A DNA stretch of 33,466 bases from Planctomycetota bacterium (GCA_027020785.1 JALUVI010000184.1:1-33466), one strand, 5' to 3'; numbered from the stretch's first letter, positions 1-7,246 are shown. Translations and numbers: made by a program. Notes: generated by a model not told the origin, from the letters alone.

Positions 1-621
1 GCCGAGGCCGTCGCCTGGGCCTGGGGAGCCGCCGGCGACCTGGGGTTGGACCTCCCCGCTCCCATCGAAGGCGCCGCCCTGGTCCCCGGCGAGGTCGCCG
101 GCATCCTGCGCCTCGCCCTGCACCGCCGGGCCGAGGCGGTGGAAGCGGCGGCGGCCCGTCTGGAAGCGGCACGCAGGGCCTTCCGCGCCGGGCGCGGCGG
201 AGAGGACCTCCGACTCGCCGCTGCCCTGGTCCTCGCCCTCGCCGGCGGCGAAGGGGACCGGGAACTCCTGCGCGAGGCCATCCGCAAGGCCGCGCCGCGG
301 TGGCGCGTGACCTTGCAGCCGGTGTGGCGCTTCGCCGAGCGCAGCCTGGACGACCCCGCACTGGAGCGCGCCTGGCTGACGCGCTGGGCGCGTCGGCTCG
401 GCGCCGGTGCGCTGGGCTACCTCGACGCCGAGGGCCCTCGACTGGTCGCCCTCGTGCTGGCCGGAGGCACCCAGGCCGCCGAGGAATCGCTGCGGCTGGC
501 CGAGGTGGCGCCGCGGCTCCAGGCGCTGGCCGAGCACGACTTCGCGGTGGACGCCGACGTCTGGGCCGACGTCGTCGCCTTCCTGCTGGGGCCGGACTAC
601 CGTTGGGACGCGGAACCCTGA
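1..621 (+). CDS. 3' part of an unrecognised helical protein gene
   Basis: The reading frame is open from the first base of the window, so the gene begins upstream; the track's start at 46 is only an internal TTG. About 206 C-terminal residues are visible. They are rich in Ala, Leu, Arg and Glu and look almost entirely alpha-helical, with no Cys clusters, membrane segments or recognisable catalytic motif. The composition could suit a HEAT/TPR-like solenoid, but I do not recognise a family. The last 25 bases overlap, tail to tail, the end of the minus-strand nucleotidyltransferase gene, so no terminator lies between them. The stop codon is TGA. No function is proposed. Confidence 0.75.
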   Translation, partial: AEAVAWAWGAAGDLGLDLPAPIEGAALVPGEVAGILRLALHRRAEAVEAAAARLEAARRAFRAGRGGEDLRLAAALVLALAGGEGDRELLREAIRKAAPRWRVTLQPVWRFAERSLDDPALERAWLTRWARRLGAGALGYLDAEGPRLVALVLAGGTQAAEESLRLAEVAPRLQALAEHDFAVDADVWADVVAFLLGPDYRWDAEP

Positions 622-1238
622 CCGCCGAGCAGCCCCTCGAGCAGAGCCAGCTGCTCCGGCGTGTCCACGTCGAGGAAGGGGCCGGCCTCGCCACGCAGGA
701 CCACGTCGAGACGCTGCTCCGCCGGTTCCAGGACGGCGCGCAGCGGCGCGTCCGAGGCGAGAGCGCGGACCTCGCCGAGGCGTGCGGCGCCGACCAGCAA
801 GGGGTGGCCGCCGCGGCGGGTCGGCGTGACGGGGCGCGCCACCAGACGGTCGCGGTCGGGGGCCGCGGCCCAGGCGCCGAGGAGCCGTGCGACGACGCGA
901 GCCGAGAGGAGAGGCACGTCGGCGGGGTGGACCAGGACGGCGTCCCGCGCCGCCAGCGCCTCGAGGCCGAGGTGGAGCGAGCCGGTGCGGCCGCGCTCGG
1001 GTGCCGGGTTCTCGACCAGGACCAGCCCTTCGGTCTCGGCGAGGCCGCGCTCGACCACGGCGTCTCGGCCGCCGGGCGGCAGGACCACCGCGACGCGGCG
1101 CGCTCCGCCGCCGAGCAGCGCGGCGACCAGAGGCGGCAGGGTCCAGCGGCCGTGGAGCTCCAGGAAGGCCTTGGGCGTACCGAGTCGGCGTCCGGCGCCG
1201 GCGGCGAGGAGGACGGCGTCGCAAGTCGGGCCGGTCAC
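597..1238 (-). CDS. MocA/MobA-like nucleotidyltransferase (NTP_transf_3 family)
   Basis: A 213-residue protein starting with GTG, two bases after the stop of the upstream ThiF/MoeB-like gene, so the two are probably co-transcribed and translationally coupled. The N-terminus LLAAGAGRRLGTPKAF is the nucleotide-binding signature (LAAGxxxRxGxxK) of MobA-like NTP transferases. HPADVPLL supplies the metal-binding Asp region, and RGGHP and DVDTPE match the CTP:molybdopterin cytidylyltransferase (MocA) branch. That family attaches CMP or GMP to molybdopterin in the cytoplasm. The neighbouring E1-like enzyme, of the type that activates MoaD or ThiS, fits a molybdenum-cofactor role, but sugar-nucleotide or other NTP-transferase activity cannot be excluded. 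The track's 511-aa ORF extends the frame upstream through the ThiF gene as a shadow. Confidence 0.8.
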   Translation of the reverse strand: MTGPTCDAVLLAAGAGRRLGTPKAFLELHGRWTLPPLVAALLGGGARRVAVVLPPGGRDAVVERGLAETEGLVLVENPAPERGRTGSLHLGLEALAARDAVLVHPADVPLLSARVVARLLGAWAAAPDRDRLVARPVTPTRRGGHPLLVGAARLGEVRALASDAPLRAVLEPAEQRLDVVLRGEAGPFLDVDTPEQLALLEGLLGGQGSASQR

Positions 1239-1240
1239 CG

Positions 1241-2257
1241 TCAGCACCCCAGGGTCCGGGCCAGGGCGGAGCGGGCGCGCCCGACGTCGCGCGTGCCGCG
1301 CACCAGGACGCGGCCGTCGGCGAACAGGTAGAGCTCGAGCCCGCGGTGGCGCCAGCGCACCAGGCCGGCGGTGGTCTCCAGCCCCTCCACCCGACCCGCG
1401 AGCCGACGGGCGCCCGCAACGAGGTCGGGGCGGGCGCCATCGGCGGGCAGTTGGACCGCTTCGCTGCCGCAGACCGGTTCGGCCTCGGCGCGGCCACGCT
1501 CGCCGTCGAGCCAGGGGAACCGCCGCGCGCCGCAGGCGGGGCACTCGGGGTCGCGCGGCACGGCGACGGCGTGCACCTCCAGACTCCAGGCATCCAGGTG
1601 GAGGAGACGCGGAGCCTCGGGCGCGTCGCCGACCAGCAGTCGCACCGCCTGCGCCGCCGCCAGCGAGGCGACCGCTCCGACTGCGGGGCCGAGCACGCCG
1701 GCGTCGCGGCACGTCGGCGTCGCGCCGGGCGGCGGCGGCTCCGGCCACAGGCAGCGTAGACAACCGGTGCCGACCGGGAACGCCGCGACCGCGCCGTGGA
1801 TGCCGACGGCGCCGGCGTACACCCAGGGGCGACGCGTCGCGACCGCGAGGTCGTTCAGGAGGTAGCGGGTCTCGAAGTTGTCGGTGCCGTCGAGGAGGAG
1901 GTCGGCCTCGGCGAGCCGCTCCTCGGCCGCCTCGGGGCCGAGGTCCAGTGCGAGCGGGACCAGGTCCACGGCGGAGTCCACCGCCCGCAGCCGCGCGGCA
2001 GCGGCTTCGGCCTTGGGGCGTCCGCGCGCCGCGTCGTCCTCGGTGTAGAGGACCTGACGCTGCAGGTTGGTGGTCTCGACGACGTCCCGGTCCACCAGCA
2101 GGAGGCGGCCGACGCCGGCGCGGACCAGCCACTCGGCCTCGACCGAGCCGAGGGCGCCGAGCCCGACCACGGCGACCGTGGCCCGGGACAGCCGCCGCTG
2201 ACCCTCGGCGCCGATCACGGGCAGGGCGACCTGGCGGGCGTGGCGGGACTCGCTCAT
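1241..2257 (-). CDS. ThiF/MoeB/HesA-family sulfur-carrier adenylyltransferase (E1-like)
   Basis: A 338-residue E1-like enzyme. RHARQVALPVIG is the conserved N-terminal RxxRQ region, GLGALGS the ATP-binding glycine loop, and GTDNFETRYLLND the adenylate-site segment. Two CxxC pairs (CLRC and CPAC) should bind structural zinc, and the Cys in TCRDAGVLGP is the conserved cysteine seen in MoeB/ThiF. The final 60 residues (LYLFADGRVLVRGT) form the small C-terminal extension common in bacterial MoeB-like proteins. The family adenylates the C-terminal Gly of MoaD or ThiS for molybdopterin or thiamine synthesis; the neighbour favours molybdopterin. The track start at 2287 lies inside tRNA-Leu and must be wrong. 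The ATG at 2257 is the only start preserving the conserved N-terminus, and it sits only 3 bases from the mature tRNA end. Confidence 0.88.
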   Translation of the reverse strand: MSESRHARQVALPVIGAEGQRRLSRATVAVVGLGALGSVEAEWLVRAGVGRLLLVDRDVVETTNLQRQVLYTEDDAARGRPKAEAAAARLRAVDSAVDLVPLALDLGPEAAEERLAEADLLLDGTDNFETRYLLNDLAVATRRPWVYAGAVGIHGAVAAFPVGTGCLRCLWPEPPPPGATPTCRDAGVLGPAVGAVASLAAAQAVRLLVGDAPEAPRLLHLDAWSLEVHAVAVPRDPECPACGARRFPWLDGERGRAEAEPVCGSEAVQLPADGARPDLVAGARRLAGRVEGLETTAGLVRWRHRGLELYLFADGRVLVRGTRDVGRARSALARTLGC

Positions 2258-2260
2258 GGG

Positions 2261-2345
2261 TGCGGGAGGGGGGATTCGAACCCCCACATCACCTAGGGAT
2301 ACCAGGACCTAAACCTGGCGCGTCTGCCGATTCCGCCACTCCCGC
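2261..2345 (-). tRNA. tRNA-Leu (anticodon UAG)
   Basis: An 85-nt class II tRNA. The acceptor stem GCGGGAG pairs with CTCCCGC, the anticodon stem CCAGG/CCTGG closes the loop TTTAGGT (anticodon TAG, reading CUN Leu), there is a variable arm, and the T arm contains GGTTCGAATCC. The discriminator is A73. The next bases are CCC, not CCA, so the CCA end must be added enzymatically. The ATG of the ThiF-like gene follows directly after this CCC. Confidence 0.95.
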
Positions 2346-2355
2346 GGGGAGGGGG

Positions 2356-2433
2356 TGGGGTGGATGAGGGGACTCGAACCCCCGGCCTCCAGAACCACAA
2401 TCTGGCGCTCTAACCAGCTGAGCTACATCCACC
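2356..2433 (-). tRNA. tRNA-His (anticodon GUG)
   Basis: A tRNA with anticodon stem CCAGA/TCTGG and loop TTGTGGT, giving anticodon GTG. A G at position -1 opposite discriminator C73 is the histidine identity feature and is encoded. CCA also appears to be encoded (CATCCAC followed by C, then CCA). The gene ends 10 bases before tRNA-Leu, so the two are probably processed from a single precursor. Confidence 0.95.
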
Positions 2434-2446
2434 GTCCGGGGCCGGG

Positions 2447-2475
2447 ATTCTAGCGTGGAGCGGCCCCCGGGGCCA
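2447..2475 (-). promoter_or_regulatory. Putative promoter for the tRNA-His/tRNA-Leu/ThiF transcript
   Basis: On the minus strand a TAGAAT -10 box (2452-2447) lies about 14 bases before the mature 5' end of tRNA-His. A weak TGGCCC occupies the -35 position with a 17-nt spacer. The site lies between the ilvE-like stop and the tRNA, allowing the tRNAs and the two downstream genes to be transcribed independently of the aminotransferase. Inferred from sequence only. Confidence 0.5.
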
Positions 2476-2488
2476 GGGGGAGCAGCGG

Positions 2489-3388
2489 TCAGATCGGCTC
2501 GGCGGTGCGCTCCGCCAGGTCGCGGAAGAGCTCGGTCAGCCGCCGGGTCACCGGTCCCGCCGTGGCCCCGTCGCCGATGGCGCGGCCGTCCACCTCGACC
2601 ACGGGGACCAGCTCGCCCATGGTGCCGGTACAGAAGACCTCGTCGGCGCGATGGACCTCGGCGAGCGAGAGGTCGGCTTCGCGGTGGGGGACGTCGTGCT
2701 CGGCGCACAGCTCCAGCACCGCGGCGCGGGTGATGCCCTCGGGACAGTGCCGCGTGAACGGAGTCATGACCACGCCGTCGCGGACCACGAACACGTGGGT
2801 GGCGTTGGTCTCGGCGACGAAGCCGCGGGGGTCGAGCATCAACGCATCGTCGGCGCCGGCCTGCGTCGCCTCCATCTTGGCCAGGATGCTCGAGAGCAGG
2901 TTGGCGTGGTGGATCTTCGGGTCGAGCACGTCGGGCGCCGGGCGGCGCACGCTGCTGGTGGCGAGGCGGATGCCGCGGGAGCCGTACACCGGAGCCTTCC
3001 ACTCGGCCAGCACGATCAAGGTCGGTCCCTGGTCGTTCAGCCGCGGGTCCATGCCCGAGGTGTACTTGACGCCGCGCGACAGGGTCAGCCGCACGTGGAC
3101 GCCGTCGTCCATGCCGTTGGCCTCGAGGGTGCGGCGGAGTTCGTGCCGAATCGCGTCCTCGTCGGGGATGCCGGCGATGCCGATGGCCACGGCCGAGTCG
3201 TGGAGGCGGCGCAGGTGGGCCGACAGGCGGAAGATGCGCCCGCGGTACAGCCGCAGCCCTTCCCACACCGCGTCGCCGCCTTGGACCGCCGAGTCGAAGG
3301 GACTGACTCCGGCCTCGTCGCGGTGGACGAGCCGGCCGTTCACGTTCACCACGAGGTCGCGGTTGCGGGGGTCGAAGCTCTGCAGCAT
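2489..3388 (-). CDS. ilvE: Class IV (branched-chain type) PLP aminotransferase
   Basis: A 299-residue fold-type IV PLP enzyme. SPFDSAVQGGDAVWEGLRLY is the N-terminal segment typical of branched-chain aminotransferases. The Lys in DPKIHHANLL is the expected Schiff-base lysine, and AETNATHVFVV, TPF and EGITR form the family's cofactor-binding C-terminal half. It probably transaminates Leu/Ile/Val with 2-oxoglutarate in the cytoplasm. D-amino-acid aminotransferase or aminodeoxychorismate lyase are related alternatives, but the EGLRLY segment favours BCAT. The track start (3442) falls in the tRNA-Arg gene; the ATG at 3388, 28 bases after that tRNA, is the sensible start. Its leader is C-rich with no Shine-Dalgarno site. 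It may be co-transcribed with tRNA-Arg. Confidence 0.85.
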   Translation of the reverse strand: MLQSFDPRNRDLVVNVNGRLVHRDEAGVSPFDSAVQGGDAVWEGLRLYRGRIFRLSAHLRRLHDSAVAIGIAGIPDEDAIRHELRRTLEANGMDDGVHVRLTLSRGVKYTSGMDPRLNDQGPTLIVLAEWKAPVYGSRGIRLATSSVRRPAPDVLDPKIHHANLLSSILAKMEATQAGADDALMLDPRGFVAETNATHVFVVRDGVVMTPFTRHCPEGITRAAVLELCAEHDVPHREADLSLAEVHRADEVFCTGTMGELVPVVEVDGRAIGDGATAGPVTRRLTELFRDLAERTAEPI

Positions 3389-3415
3389 GGGACGGAGTGA
3401 GGGGGACGGGAAGGG

Positions 3416-3489
3416 TCCGGCAGGGAGGACTCGAACCCCCAACCTGCGGATTAGAAGTCCGCTGCTCTATCCCGTTGAGCTACTGCCGG
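3416..3489 (-). tRNA. tRNA-Arg (anticodon UCU)
   Basis: A 74-nt tRNA. The acceptor CCGGCAG pairs with CTGCCGG, the D arm begins TAGCTCAAC, the anticodon stem GCGGA/TCCGC closes loop CTTCTAA (anticodon TCT, reading AGA/AGG), and the T loop is TTCGAGT. The discriminator is A73. As in the tRNA-Leu gene, CCC rather than CCA follows, so CCA is not encoded. Confidence 0.95.
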
Positions 3490-3516
3490 CGTCTCGGAGA
3501 GGGAGGCGCAGGGGGA

Positions 3517-3545
3517 ATCGTAGCGCCCGCCGTCGGCCGACCGAA
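3517..3545 (-). promoter_or_regulatory. Putative promoter for tRNA-Arg and the ilvE-like gene
   Basis: On the minus strand TTCGGT (3545-3540) and TACGAT (3522-3517) are separated by 17 bases, with the -10 box 27 bases before the tRNA 5' end. The match to a sigma-70-type promoter is fair for so GC-rich a genome. Sequence inference only. Confidence 0.45.
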
Positions 3546-3553
3546 GGGAGGAA

Positions 3554-3586
3554 TCGGCCAACGCCTCCGGGGAAACGTCGTAGGCG
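3554..3586 (+). promoter_or_regulatory. Putative ECF-sigma promoter of the PDZ/His-Asp-repeat gene
   Basis: TCGGCCAACGCC (3554-3565), then 14 bases, then GTAGGCG (3580-3586), with the ATG 8 bases after GTAG. The same 12-mer with the same 14-base gap to GTAG precedes the ECF sigma gene (18814). An AAC-type -35 element about 17 bases from a CGTA-type -10 element is the normal layout of ECF promoters. The predicted transcription start falls at or next to the ATG, implying a leaderless mRNA. Confidence 0.6.
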
Positions 3587-3591
3587 CGGGC

Positions 3592-4893
3592 ATGACGAGC
3601 ACCCTCCTCCGTGTCTTTCCGGTGCTGGCCCTCCTGGCCGGCCCCGCCTTCGCCCAGGGCGGCTTCCTCGGCGTGCGGCTCGGTGCCCCGGACGATGCGC
3701 AGGACGTGCCGGGCGCGTCCATCGCCGAGGTCCTGCCCCATGGCCCGGCCGCGATCGCCGGGCTCCGTTCCGGTGACCTGGTGGTCCGCGTGGACGACCG
3801 GCGGATCGCCGATGCGCGCTCGCTCGCCGAGGCCGTGGCCTCCTACGACCCGGGTGACGTGGTCGAGCTCGGAGTGGTCCGCGATGGCGAGGACGTCGTC
3901 GTCCCGGTGGTCCTCGGCAAGCGTCCCGCGGCGAGCGCCGGAGCCCGGGCCCGCGGCGGTCGCGGCTCGGGGCACGCCGCTTCGCCCCCCGACGACGCAG
4001 GGGGGGACGGCCGTGACCGCGCGCGTCGGGGCATCGTGATCCTGCGAGGCCCCGAGGGCGCTGTCCGTCTCGACGACGAGGCCCTCGCCGAGCTCCTCGA
4101 GGAGCTGGACCTGGATGGGTTGGAAGACCTCGTCGAATCGCACGGGCTCGAGCTCGGTGAGCACGAAGGCCACGGTTGGTTCGACCACGCCGAGGACGAG
4201 GCCCACGGCTGGCTCGACCGCGACGAAGACGAGGACCACGGCTGGTTCGACCACGACGAAGACGAGGCCCGCGGCTGGTTCGATCGCGACGAGGACGCGT
4301 GTCCCGAGTGCGACACCCAACGGGAACGCGATCGCATCCGCGAACGGCGCCACGGCGGCCCCGACTGGTCCGAGCGCGGCCGCCGCGGCCACGGGCCTTG
4401 GGGCGAGCGTTTCCGCCGCGGCGTGCGCCGGCCGCACGGCATGCCGATGGGCCCGGGCATGGACGTGCCCTTCGGCCTGCAGGGCCCCGGCTTCGACCCG
4501 CGAGCCCTGGAGGAGGTGAAGGAGATGATGGAGCGCATGCGCGCGATGCACGAGTCCATGCTCCGCGACCTCGAGCGGCGCCTGGAGCAGGGCGGTTGGA
4601 GCATGGGCTCGGAGGGGCGCGACCTGGTTCCCTTCGCACCGGGGGGATCCGTCTTCGACCTCCGGCTCCCCGAGGGGGCCCAGGTGCGGGCGCACGTCGT
4701 CTACCCCGCTTCCACGCCGGAGTCCGAGCGCGAACGACTGGTCGAGGAGGCGCGCGAGCGCTGGGGCGACGACGTCGAGGTCGAGTTCCGCGGCGACGCG
4801 ACGGTGATCTCGGTGCAGGTCGAGGCGTGGGGCGGCGACGACCCCGCAGCGCCGTCCCCGTGGCCGGACGAGGACGACACCGAGGATCTCTGA
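3592..4893 (+). CDS. Secreted PDZ-domain protein with His/Asp-rich tandem repeats
   Basis: A 433-residue exported protein. Residues 1-21 are a signal peptide ending AFA, with cleavage expected before Gln22. Residues about 23-105 form a PDZ domain (GFLGVRLG, SGDLVVRVDDRRI, GDVVELGVVRDG) like those of HtrA-type proteins but with no protease domain. A strongly acidic region follows, with four 11-residue repeats (residues 194-237) and a CPEC pair, then an Arg/Gly-rich stretch and a Met/Glu-rich helix (VKEMMERMRAMHESMLRDL). The C-terminal 80 residues look folded. The track start at 3397 crosses the tRNA; the ATG at 3592 gives the signal peptide. Function is unknown; periplasmic metal binding or scaffolding of misfolded proteins is a guess. 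The shared upstream motif suggests control by the ECF sigma factor at 18853. Confidence 0.8.
   Translation: MTSTLLRVFPVLALLAGPAFAQGGFLGVRLGAPDDAQDVPGASIAEVLPHGPAAIAGLRSGDLVVRVDDRRIADARSLAEAVASYDPGDVVELGVVRDGEDVVVPVVLGKRPAASAGARARGGRGSGHAASPPDDAGGDGRDRARRGIVILRGPEGAVRLDDEALAELLEELDLDGLEDLVESHGLELGEHEGHGWFDHAEDEAHGWLDRDEDEDHGWFDHDEDEARGWFDRDEDACPECDTQRERDRIRERRHGGPDWSERGRRGHGPWGERFRRGVRRPHGMPMGPGMDVPFGLQGPGFDPRALEEVKEMMERMRAMHESMLRDLERRLEQGGWSMGSEGRDLVPFAPGGSVFDLRLPEGAQVRAHVVYPASTPESERERLVEEARERWGDDVEVEFRGDATVISVQVEAWGGDDPAAPSPWPDEDDTEDL
4171..4302 (+). repeat. Four tandem 33-bp repeats encoding HGWFDxDEDEx units
   Basis: Four consecutive in-frame 33-base units begin at 4171, 4204, 4237 and 4270. 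They encode HGWFDHAEDEA, HGWLDRDEDED, HGWFDHDEDEA and RGWFDRDEDAC. Units differ mainly by single substitutions, consistent with recent tandem duplication. The dense His/Asp/Glu content suggests divalent-metal binding, which is inference. Confidence 0.85.
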
Positions 4894-4927
4894 TTCCCTG
4901 CTCGGGGGTCGTCCCGGGCGCGATGTT

Positions 4928-4965
4928 GCCAGGGCCTTGGCCGACGCCGAGGTCCTGGCCCTTTT
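4928..4965 (+). terminator. Rho-independent terminator after the PDZ gene
   Basis: A 14-bp stem (4928-4941 with 4946-4959) containing two G-T wobbles closes a four-base loop CGAC. After two further Cs it is followed by TTTT (4962-4965). It lies 35 bases past the PDZ stop codon and is the clearest intrinsic terminator in the window. Confidence 0.8.
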
Positions 4966-4988
4966 CGAACGGAGGCCGGGACTTCCCC

Positions 4989-4997
4989 TGATACACT
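4989..4997 (+). promoter_or_regulatory. Putative extended -10 promoter for the secreted protein at 5041
   Basis: TGATACACT is an extended -10 element (TGN plus TACACT). It lies about 43 bases before the ATG at 5041 and just after the terminator of the preceding gene. No convincing -35 is present, as is usual for extended -10 promoters. Confidence 0.45.
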
Positions 4998-5040
4998 CGC
5001 ATGGCCCCCGCCCGTCCGCGTTTCCCGCTCCCCCACCCCC

Positions 5041-6249
5041 ATGATCCGAATCCGACTCCTGCTCCCCCTTCTCGTCCTGGGTGCGGCGTTGACCGCCATC
5101 GTCGCCGCCGACCTCCGGGCCCGCGCCCCGCAGGCCGGCGCCCCCGATCTCATCGTGGCCGACATCCCCGACGCCTACGAGTGGGGAACCTCGGGCGGCA
5201 TGAGCGCCTACACCTTCGCGACGACGTCTTGCAACCTCGGTACGGTTCCGCTGTCCTGGGTGTCCAACACCAACCAGCATCCGGTCATCGGGGGCAACCT
5301 GTTCCGGCTCAAGGACGGCGTCCTCGAGCAGCTCGGCACGAGCTGGGTCAAGCACGGCTTCACCGCGCTGAACGGCACCCTCTGCGGCAACTGCCAGCCG
5401 ACTGCGGGAGACTCGCTGGGAGTGATGTGCAGCGATCCCTATTCGGCTTCGCTGAACGGTTACTGGAGCTACCTCGGGCCGCGCTCGGAGATCAACGCCT
5501 ACGACGGCTACTTCCCGTATCCGCCCATCCTCGACCCGCCGACCAACAGCGTCCTCGACCGCCGCATCCAGGTGCCGAACGTGGACGTCGACCCTGCGCT
5601 CAACGCCGGGGCCCGCTACTTCGCCGAGTGTCAGTACGTGCACCCCGAGGACAACGCCTTGCTCGGTAACGGCGAGAACAACGTTTCCTATCGCGAGGTC
5701 ACGATCAGCGGCAGCACTCCGCCGTTCAACCTCGGCTTCGTCGGCGCCACGGTCCGGGAGAAGATGGCGATCGAGGCGTGGCAGGCCATCGATCCCCAGG
5801 TCTCCATCGCCAAGGTCCAGTTCCCGAACGACGGCAGCATGTTCGTCGCCAGTCGGGTCTACGACCAGGGCAACGGCACCTGGAAGTACGTCTACGTGCT
5901 GTACAACCGAGACAGTGATCGTGGCGCACGCGGCCTGGGCATTCCCGTGGACGTCAACACCATGATCAGCAACCGCACCTTCCGCGACGTGGACCACCAT
6001 TCCGGCGAACCCATCCAGACCACCGATTGGGTGGAACTCGACGGGCCGGTCTCGACCTTCCCGCGGGTCATCGGCTGGGCCTGCGGCAAGTACTCCTCCG
6101 ACCCGTCCAACCCCGGACTCCGCTGGGGCAACGCCTTGACCGTGACCTTCGTCGCCGACACGCCGCCGGTCACCGGTCAGATGGCCGTCCTCGCCTTCCG
6201 CGGCAGTGGCCCGGCCTACCAGGTGGTGACGACGAACGTGCCGCAGTGA
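5041..6249 (+). CDS. Secreted protein of a planctomycete-type family, function unknown
   Basis: A 402-residue exported protein. A hydrophobic N-terminus (MIRIRLLLPLLVLGAALTAIV) forms a signal peptide or signal anchor. The mature part starts with PDLIVADIP, then SCNLGTVPLSWVSNTNQHPV, GTSWVKHGFTAL and LCGNCQ. I associate this SNTN.HPVIG.NLFR / SWVKHGF arrangement with large secreted proteins of Planctomycetota, which have no assigned activity. Cysteines in pairs (CGNC, and Cys in VMCSDP and ECQYV) suggest disulfides or metal binding. The ATG at 5041 is preferred over the 5001 ATG, which is in another frame. No Shine-Dalgarno site is visible. It is bracketed by terminator-like hairpins on both sides, so it is probably monocistronic. 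Confidence 0.8.
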   Translation: MIRIRLLLPLLVLGAALTAIVAADLRARAPQAGAPDLIVADIPDAYEWGTSGGMSAYTFATTSCNLGTVPLSWVSNTNQHPVIGGNLFRLKDGVLEQLGTSWVKHGFTALNGTLCGNCQPTAGDSLGVMCSDPYSASLNGYWSYLGPRSEINAYDGYFPYPPILDPPTNSVLDRRIQVPNVDVDPALNAGARYFAECQYVHPEDNALLGNGENNVSYREVTISGSTPPFNLGFVGATVREKMAIEAWQAIDPQVSIAKVQFPNDGSMFVASRVYDQGNGTWKYVYVLYNRDSDRGARGLGIPVDVNTMISNRTFRDVDHHSGEPIQTTDWVELDGPVSTFPRVIGWACGKYSSDPSNPGLRWGNALTVTFVADTPPVTGQMAVLAFRGSGPAYQVVTTNVPQ

Positions 6250-6260
6250 CCTCCCGGCGT

Positions 6261-6289
6261 CGGCCGGAGCCCTGCCGGGGCTCCGGCCG
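6261..6289 (+). terminator. Strong hairpin after the secreted-protein gene
   Basis: A perfect 12-bp stem, CGGCCGGAGCCC paired with GGGCTCCGGCCG, closes a five-base loop 12 bases past the stop codon. There is no T tract, so it is either a non-canonical terminator or a 3'-end stabilising structure. Confidence 0.6.
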
Positions 6290-6329
6290 TCCCCGCTCCC
6301 TCCCCTCGCCCCTCCGACCCTCGCCTGCC

Positions 6330-7232
6330 GTGTCCCTTCCTCGATTCTCCGTCGTCCTGGCGACCGCCGCCGCCGCTCCCGTCCTCCTCGGCGCTGCGCC
6401 GTGGTTCTCCAGCGGCCCGCCCGCCGGCTATTCCTCCGGGCCGAACGACTTCTCCAACTGCACCGACTGCCACGTCGGGACGGTGAACTCCGGGAGCGGA
6501 TCGCTGTCCCTGGCCAATGCCCCCGACGGTTGGCTGCCCGGCGCCACCTATGCCCTGTCCCTGACCCTGGACGACCCGGCCGCGACCCGCTGGGGCTTCG
6601 AGCTCTCGACCCAGCACCCGGACGGCGCCCAGGCTGGGACCCTGGTCGTGACCGATCCCGTCGAGACCCAGCTCCTCTCCTTCCAAGGGGTGCAGTACCT
6701 CGAGCACACCGCGCAGGGGACCGCGCCCGGCACCACTGGAGGCCACACCTGGTCCTTCGAGTGGACTGCGCCCGCGGCCGGCGCCGGCAAGGCCGTCCTG
6801 TACGTCTCGGGGAACGCGGCCAACGGCAACTCCAACACGCTGGGGGACCAGATCTACACCATGGCCGTGCCGATGCCGGAGGGTGGCGGCACGCTCCCCG
6901 AGGTGGCCGTCGCCGCCATCCCCGAGACGGTCTTCCCGCGCCGCGGGGCGACCTGGAACGTCCGCGTCTGGCTCCGCAACGTCTCGGCCGCCACGCAGAC
7001 TCCGTTCGTCGTCAGCCGCATTCGCCTGCCCAACGGCAGCGTCTTCCCGAGCTCCGGATGGCTGTTCGGACCGACCCAGGTGACCCTCTCGGCCGGAGAG
7101 TTGCAGCCGCTGGACGTGGCCCACGTCGTTCCGCCCTCCGCGCCGCTGGTCTCGGCCACCTACGAGATCCTGGTCGGAGGTCCCGGCAACCCGATGGATT
7201 CCACGACCTTCGACTTCACCGTGGTCCCCTGA
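6330..7232 (+). CDS. Secreted Reeler/choice-of-anchor-V-like protein with a CxxCH motif
   Basis: A 300-residue protein starting at GTG 6330, chosen because it directly precedes a signal peptide (FSVVLATAAAAPVLLGAAP). Just after the signal comes GPNDFSNCTDCHVG; CTDCH is a CxxCH motif able to bind heme c covalently. A beta-rich domain follows (LPGATYALSLTLDDP, TGGHTWSFEWTAPAAG, GKAVLYVSGNAANGN) matching the Reelin-N-like fold in bacterial choice-of-anchor-V proteins, where an N-terminal CTxCH is common. A second beta-domain with PRRGATWNVRVWLRNVS ends the protein. It lies just upstream of a polytopic 4Fe-4S protein, so an envelope redox role is possible but unproven. The track extends the frame upstream to 6027 as a shadow of the previous gene. 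Confidence 0.75.
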   Translation: MSLPRFSVVLATAAAAPVLLGAAPWFSSGPPAGYSSGPNDFSNCTDCHVGTVNSGSGSLSLANAPDGWLPGATYALSLTLDDPAATRWGFELSTQHPDGAQAGTLVVTDPVETQLLSFQGVQYLEHTAQGTAPGTTGGHTWSFEWTAPAAGAGKAVLYVSGNAANGNSNTLGDQIYTMAVPMPEGGGTLPEVAVAAIPETVFPRRGATWNVRVWLRNVSAATQTPFVVSRIRLPNGSVFPSSGWLFGPTQVTLSAGELQPLDVAHVVPPSAPLVSATYEILVGGPGNPMDSTTFDFTVVP

Positions 7233-7246
7233 CCCGGGGCGGGGCG

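Noticed and set aside
3532-3541. Palindrome GTCGGCCGAC between tRNA-Arg and the PDZ gene
   Set aside because: Ten-base palindromes are common by chance in such GC-rich DNA, and no second copy was seen at another promoter.
5001-5669. 222-aa plus ORF starting at an ATG close after TACACT
   Set aside because: His/Arg/Pro-rich out-of-frame product; the 5041 frame has a signal peptide and family motifs.
3451-6000. 849-aa minus-strand ORF
   Set aside because: It is antisense to the PDZ and secreted-protein genes. Both plus-strand genes have signal peptides and domain motifs, while this ORF has none.
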